The translations under genes and the position numbers were made by a program. The notes beneath the pieces were generated by a model, which was not told the DNA's origin, did no database searches, and saw only the letters and a program-made list of their open reading frames with translations. Shown one piece after another: positions 59,946 to 64,000 of a stretch of DNA of 64,000 nt; the stretch's first letter is position 1, and each line of letters starts with the position of its first letter. Source of the stretch: Dioszegia crocea (lineage: Eukaryota > Basidiomycota > Tremellomycetes > Tremellales > Bulleribasidiaceae); NCBI GenBank assembly GCA_001600615.1, contig BCKK01000006.1:124001-188000 (forward strand). The letters are read 5' to 3'.

Positions 59946-60568
59946 CCGAGCCTGGAGGACGCCTAGGTAGAGATTGTATCTGTAGATGTATGGATGAAGC
60001 CTGCATTGATGTATTGCCTTCACTCAACCACTCAATCACTCGGAGGTTAACGTTTACCCCGCAGTTGACGCACGGTTTACCCCGCAATCCACGGCGTGCC
60101 TGAAATTACAGCAAAGGGCGGCACCTCCTCCTGAAGCCATCAACAAAACACACTTCTTATCGATAACAGCCACAAGGGTATATAAGCATATCTGAAACAT
60201 CGATCTTATCGACAAGGATCACATCTTGAATATCATCTGGACCGTACGCGAGGTGACGCGAGACAGATCACGCGCCAGCCTTATAGAAGCCTCCTCGTGA
60301 CTAGCAAATCCTTTCAACAGATCCAGCATCTGCTGAACACCTATACCGGACCCACCCTAGCTTCTTGACAAGACCCTTCATACATCTCAGGTACGTGTTT
60401 GCCTTATCTTCAAGCTGACGCAAACTCAGCTTCGGGATATTCCTCCTCCCGAAGCTCCAGAATCCCATCAGATCTCAGAATCACCGCCCTGCTTTGCCCT
60501 TGACCTGTAGCAATACAAATAAGCAGGGACGATCCCTTTGTATCCACCACAACAGTCTCACTACCGAC
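59946..60568. promoter_or_regulatory. Promoter and leader of the third Zn2Cys6 gene, with repeat, TATA box and leader intron
   Basis: GTTTACCCCGCA is repeated directly at 60052-60063 and 60075-60086, a 23-base step. A TATA box, TATATAAG, lies at 60179-60186. A probable untranslated intron lies at 60391-60429 (GTACGT donor, GCTGAC branch, CTCAG acceptor). The repeat, TATA, leader-intron and ATG order is consistent with a regulated promoter. Confidence 0.48.
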
Positions 60569-63520
60569 ATGTCGTCACTCCCCCAACACCCTCCCTCGCA
60601 GGGCGTTGCCGGTCCCTCATCACATCCGCCGGGAGGATATCCAGGCGAAAGCCATCTCGCCCAGGGCCATCACCGCTCCGACAGCTACATTCGGCCAGGG
60701 CCTATCCACGACTTCCCGCCCTCGTACCAAGGGTACCTTCCCCCCGGTCCTCTACCCTCGAATCACCTCAACAATTTCCCTCTCCCTCCACCTCCACAAC
60801 CGCGTAAAGCCAGTCGGACTCAGACTGGTGATTCCGGCGCCCTCCCTCCCACCTCGACTTCGGGTCCGAGTAAGAAACGCGCGAGAACGAGTCAATCAGC
60901 ACACTCGCCGCCCCCTAGTGCCACTATCAAGCCGAAGCCCGATATTCCTATCGCCCAGGATCCACCTGCAGTCCTTCTGCGCGAGAAGAAACAAAAGGCT
61001 TGTGCGAATTGTCGCAAGGCCAAGTTGAAATGTATCGTTGGCGAGGATCAATCGGAATGTGTCCGCTGTCTGGCTAGAAAGGAGAAGTGTGTGTTCTATC
61101 CACGGACCCAAGTGAGTCAGAATTGGGGTCGTCAGTATCGAGCAGAGCTGATAAATAGGACGAGGATTGGCAGCAGACCATGACGCAGGATGTGTACAGC
61201 GCCATGTCTCACCTTTCCGATCTTTCTTCCGCAGTCCACCACCTGATATATCATCTATCGAATCAAGGAGTGATTCCTGGATTCTTGACCTCCAGAGGCA
61301 CCGCTCTTGACCGTTATGAGGCGCCTGAACGCGACTTGCCAATGATGCAGGGCTGGGATGCGGAGAAGAATAGGGAAGCGGGGACTGCGGCCAAGCGAGG
61401 GCGAGGAACGAGGGAGGAGACGGAGGATGATGAAAAGGTGGACAGTCAGCAAATTCCGACACTGCCTGCCCCGGCTCCACTCCCTCAGCCGACCGACCAG
61501 GGGCAACTACAGCAAAGTCGACCGCTGTCCGGATCATGGTACATTCCCGAAGAACCAGACATCCTCTCGGACGGTATGATTCCTGGCCCCTCCTCTTCCA
61601 CTTCCCATCCCACGCCCAACCTCCCTATCGGAACCGACTACACCCCACCCTCAGATCAACACATCGATCGATCGTACAACTCCCCCATGGCCTACAATTC
61701 GACATCGCCCGGTCTTCCCCTTCTCCACAATCAGCCACATCCTCCCCAATTCATGCCCCCCAACCCGAGGTCAGGCTCGAGTGCATTCACACAGCGCGAT
61801 TCGGCTTATTCCGGCATGTTGGTCTCGCCGGGCTGTATCTTAGGCTGCAACGATCCCCGTGAAGATGTCATTACCGACGGCATGGTCGCTCCGGAGGATG
61901 CCATTGTGCTCGTAAATCAGTAAGTCACACTGATCGTAAACCCTACGCTGCTGATATCCCAGCTGCCATGAGCGCCTCAGCCCGTTCCTCTTTGGCTTCC
62001 AGCTCGAATTCGGTCACTTTCCATATCTACCCGGTGGCCCCACTCTAATCACTCCACTAATCCTTGCTGTCCACTGCCTACTTGCCAGCGAACGTATTCC
62101 AGGACTCCTTCACTACCACACACGCCTAGCCGACGCCGTCAAGACCCTCATTGTGGATTCTCCGGCGGGGAGCTGGAGGACTTTGAGGAATGTACAAGAT
62201 GATATTGCCGATGGCTTGGTGATTTATGGCGAGGATGATCTGGACCCGGAAGTGGGAATTGGACCGGAGGAAATTGTGGCGGCTGCATTGTTGTCCTTGT
62301 GGCTTAGCAGCCAAGATTCCGCCCGTGATTTCGCCCGATTGGCATTCCAGTACGCTCGGGGTTGGATAAAGGTGAGTCTTGCTAGGTTCAACGCTGACGG
62401 GGCAGATCATGTCCACCCCAGCACCACGATCTACCATAGCAGAGACTATGGGTATGGTCACGCAGGAGCGAGTCACGACCGAGCAGGAACGGGCGCGAGT
62501 TTGGCTGCTATGCTTTTTGGCGGATGGCATTGTCACTTCGTTGGACACATCTCCGAGCGAGCCAATACGCAATCCTCACGACTACTGCATCCAGCTCATA
62601 CCCCACCCGCTACCAACTTTCACAGCCCATCTCGACCATCACGACCTCGTCCTCTCTTCACACGCCGGACTCTTACACCTCTTCCACGATTGGCATTCGA
62701 AGTTCAACGCCAGTATGATTCCTGGCCAATCCTCGTCCTCTTTTCCTCTTCCGGAGATCCAGCGATTTACGGCCGCGACGGATTTCCAGGTAGATGATAT
62801 ACGATGCTCTGTTCTCAGCATCGTACCAAGCCACTGGGTCAGCGCTAAAGCCCTCAACCTTTTTGGGTTGTTTGTGAGGACGACCATATCCTCCAAATTG
62901 GTCCACCTCCCGACGGTCTCATCGCGGCAACGCGTAATGTACGTAGCTCGAATGGTTGATGTCGGACTGGAGATGTTGGAGATGTGCGCGGCTTGGTCTC
63001 CAGCGTCCACTATAGCGGATCTTCCCCAACAGTATCTCGCCGTGAGTCACTTCGACCATCATCTTGGTGGCCAGCTAATTAGTTCAGATGATCGGTGTCG
63101 TTGCGCATATTGTGAAGCGCAGCGTAGAAGAGGCAGTCAACACCAACGCGCCCACAGGCTGTTCTGTTTCTCCCAGAGAAGGTCAGTATCTTCTGACTAT
63201 AAGTCGCAATCGGACGCAAGCTGACAGGGCAGTATCTGATCTGCTAGAGACGCTCATCCGAACTCTCACGACGAATAGCGGATTGCCGGAGGGTCACAAT
63301 ATTTGGGTCTGCGTGAATGCTTGTACTAGGCTGGCGGCGCAATTAAAGGGGATGTGTGCGTGAAGACAGCAAGTGTGTTGATGTGCATCTTGACAGGGTA
63401 GTCGATCTGCGCGGAAATGGATCGCCTGGATGTTTTGACCGCTGTCAACAAGCCCAACCCGATACATCCGAGATTCTAGATTACACTAAAGTGCAGAGTC
63501 CCAACTTAGAAAGCAGATAG
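60569..63520 (+). CDS. Zn2Cys6 transcription factor
   Basis: Nuclear regulator of about 850 residues. It has a Pro/His-rich N-terminus (MSSLPQHPPSQGVAGPSS) and a basic stretch KKRARTSQSAHS. The cluster is KACANCRKAKLKCIVG followed by CVRCLARKEKCVFYP. A Pro/Ser-rich linker follows, then a helical middle region (LASERIPGLLHYHTRLADAV; GIGPEEIVAAALLSLWLSSQ; ARVWLLCFLADGIVTSL; HHDLVLSSHAGLLHLFHDWH), as in fungal-specific regulators. About seven introns. At the 3' end an intron from GTGCGT (about 63353) to GACAGGGTAG (about 63410) extends the protein by about 36 residues to TAG 63518-63520. If unspliced it stops at 63363. It is convergent with the NagA gene. Confidence 0.8.
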
Positions 63521-63597
63521 CGCTACATCCTCATCGTGGCATGTGCGCATCTCGTCGCTGAGTTCTGAGCAATTGGGGTGTTGGCGTTTAGTCCGCA

Positions 63598-64000
63598 GGC
63601 CGGACGTCCGGGGCACGATAGACCTCTTGTCCCATGATCCAAGTAGAACGCACACTGCCGTCCCAGCCCAATACCACCATATCCGCGTCGAACCCTTCTT
63701 TCAATTGTCCCTTGGTCTGGGCGATCTTTCCGCCTAGCATTTGGGCAGGGCGATATGTGGCAGCGAGAAGGGCTTCTGGAAGTGGGATCGAAGCGTATGT
63801 CGAAAGGTTGAGAAGGCAGGTGTTGAGAGGGCAGCAGCTTAAATGTCAGCATAAGTACTCCCATGGCCGAGATTCAGCTCACCTTCCAGCCAGGGTCTCT
63901 CCAGGCACCCCGTCATATAACGCATAAACCGCATCTCCCTTCTTCCTAAACATGACTCCCGGTCTCCAGTTGTGCATCCCGTCTTCGAGCATAGGGTCCA
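63598..64000 (-). CDS. N-acetylglucosamine-6-phosphate deacetylase, C-terminal part (5' end outside window)
   Basis: Removes the acetyl group from GlcNAc-6-phosphate, a step in amino-sugar catabolism in the cytosol. The visible C-terminus has MLEDGMHNWRPGVMFRKKGD, ALYDGVPGETLAGS, an intron, then CCPLNTCLLNLSTYASIPLP, EALLAATYRPAQMLGG, KGQLKEGFDADMVVLGWDG and VRSTWIMGQEVY, ending RPAD. TLAGS, the N-terminal-of-strand LxxC/NL block and the FDADMVVLGW end strand are typical of NagA amidohydrolases. The catalytic core lies beyond the right edge and cannot be checked. The stop is TTA (minus strand TAA) at 63598-63600. Confidence 0.84.

Overview
This window is nuclear DNA of a basidiomycete fungus, most likely a tremellomycete yeast (Cryptococcus, Kwoniella or Saitozyma type). 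The evidence is dense intron-containing genes, introns mostly 45-60 nt with GTGAGT/GTAAGT donors and a GCTGAC or CTAAC branch site just before the acceptor, short intergenic gaps, and protein families such as Zn2Cys6 regulators, SMC1, alpha-tubulin, Mrt4, neutral trehalase and a Bqt4-like APSES protein. The species is inferred only from style. I reconstructed splice sites by eye, so exon ends are models. I see no transposons, CRISPR arrays, rRNA or convincing tRNA genes.

Layout. 1-3.5 kb: the first exon of ribosomal protein S16 (minus, running off the left edge), then a divergent pair of small secreted proteins, one glycine-rich and one cysteine-rich. 4-5.3 kb: an intronless, disordered Ser/Arg-rich protein. 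5.4-14 kb: a Zn2Cys6 regulator head-to-head with cohesin SMC1. 14-19.2 kb: a long leader and neutral trehalase with an unusually long N-terminus. 19.5-27 kb: a second Zn2Cys6 regulator, a Bqt4-like inner nuclear membrane protein and the ribosome assembly factor Mrt4. 27.4-32.6 kb: an SFP1-like C2H2 regulator divergent from three tandem copies of a small protein of unknown function. 32.8-40 kb: hexokinase, a monoglyceride-lipase-like hydrolase and alpha-tubulin. 40.4-48.6 kb: a nitrilase, a SAK1/Ssp1-type (CaMKK-like) kinase and an NmrA-like reductase. 49-55.3 kb: an LRR/F-box-like protein, an unrecognised protein with a doubtful 3' half, and an OTU deubiquitinase. 55.8-64 kb: an UNC93-like transporter divergent from a Gfo/Idh/MocA oxidoreductase, a third Zn2Cys6 regulator, and the 3' end of N-acetylglucosamine-6-phosphate deacetylase.

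Most genes are housekeeping or regulatory and do not form one pathway, though carbon metabolism recurs (trehalase, hexokinase, SAK1-type kinase, sugar-type oxidoreductase, NagA). The least explained parts are the tandem trio at 29.98-32.58 kb with shared CTCGGC promoter elements, the divergent secreted pair at 1.0-3.5 kb, a single in-frame stop upstream of the SFP1-like gene, and the conflicting frames near 52.7-52.9 kb.
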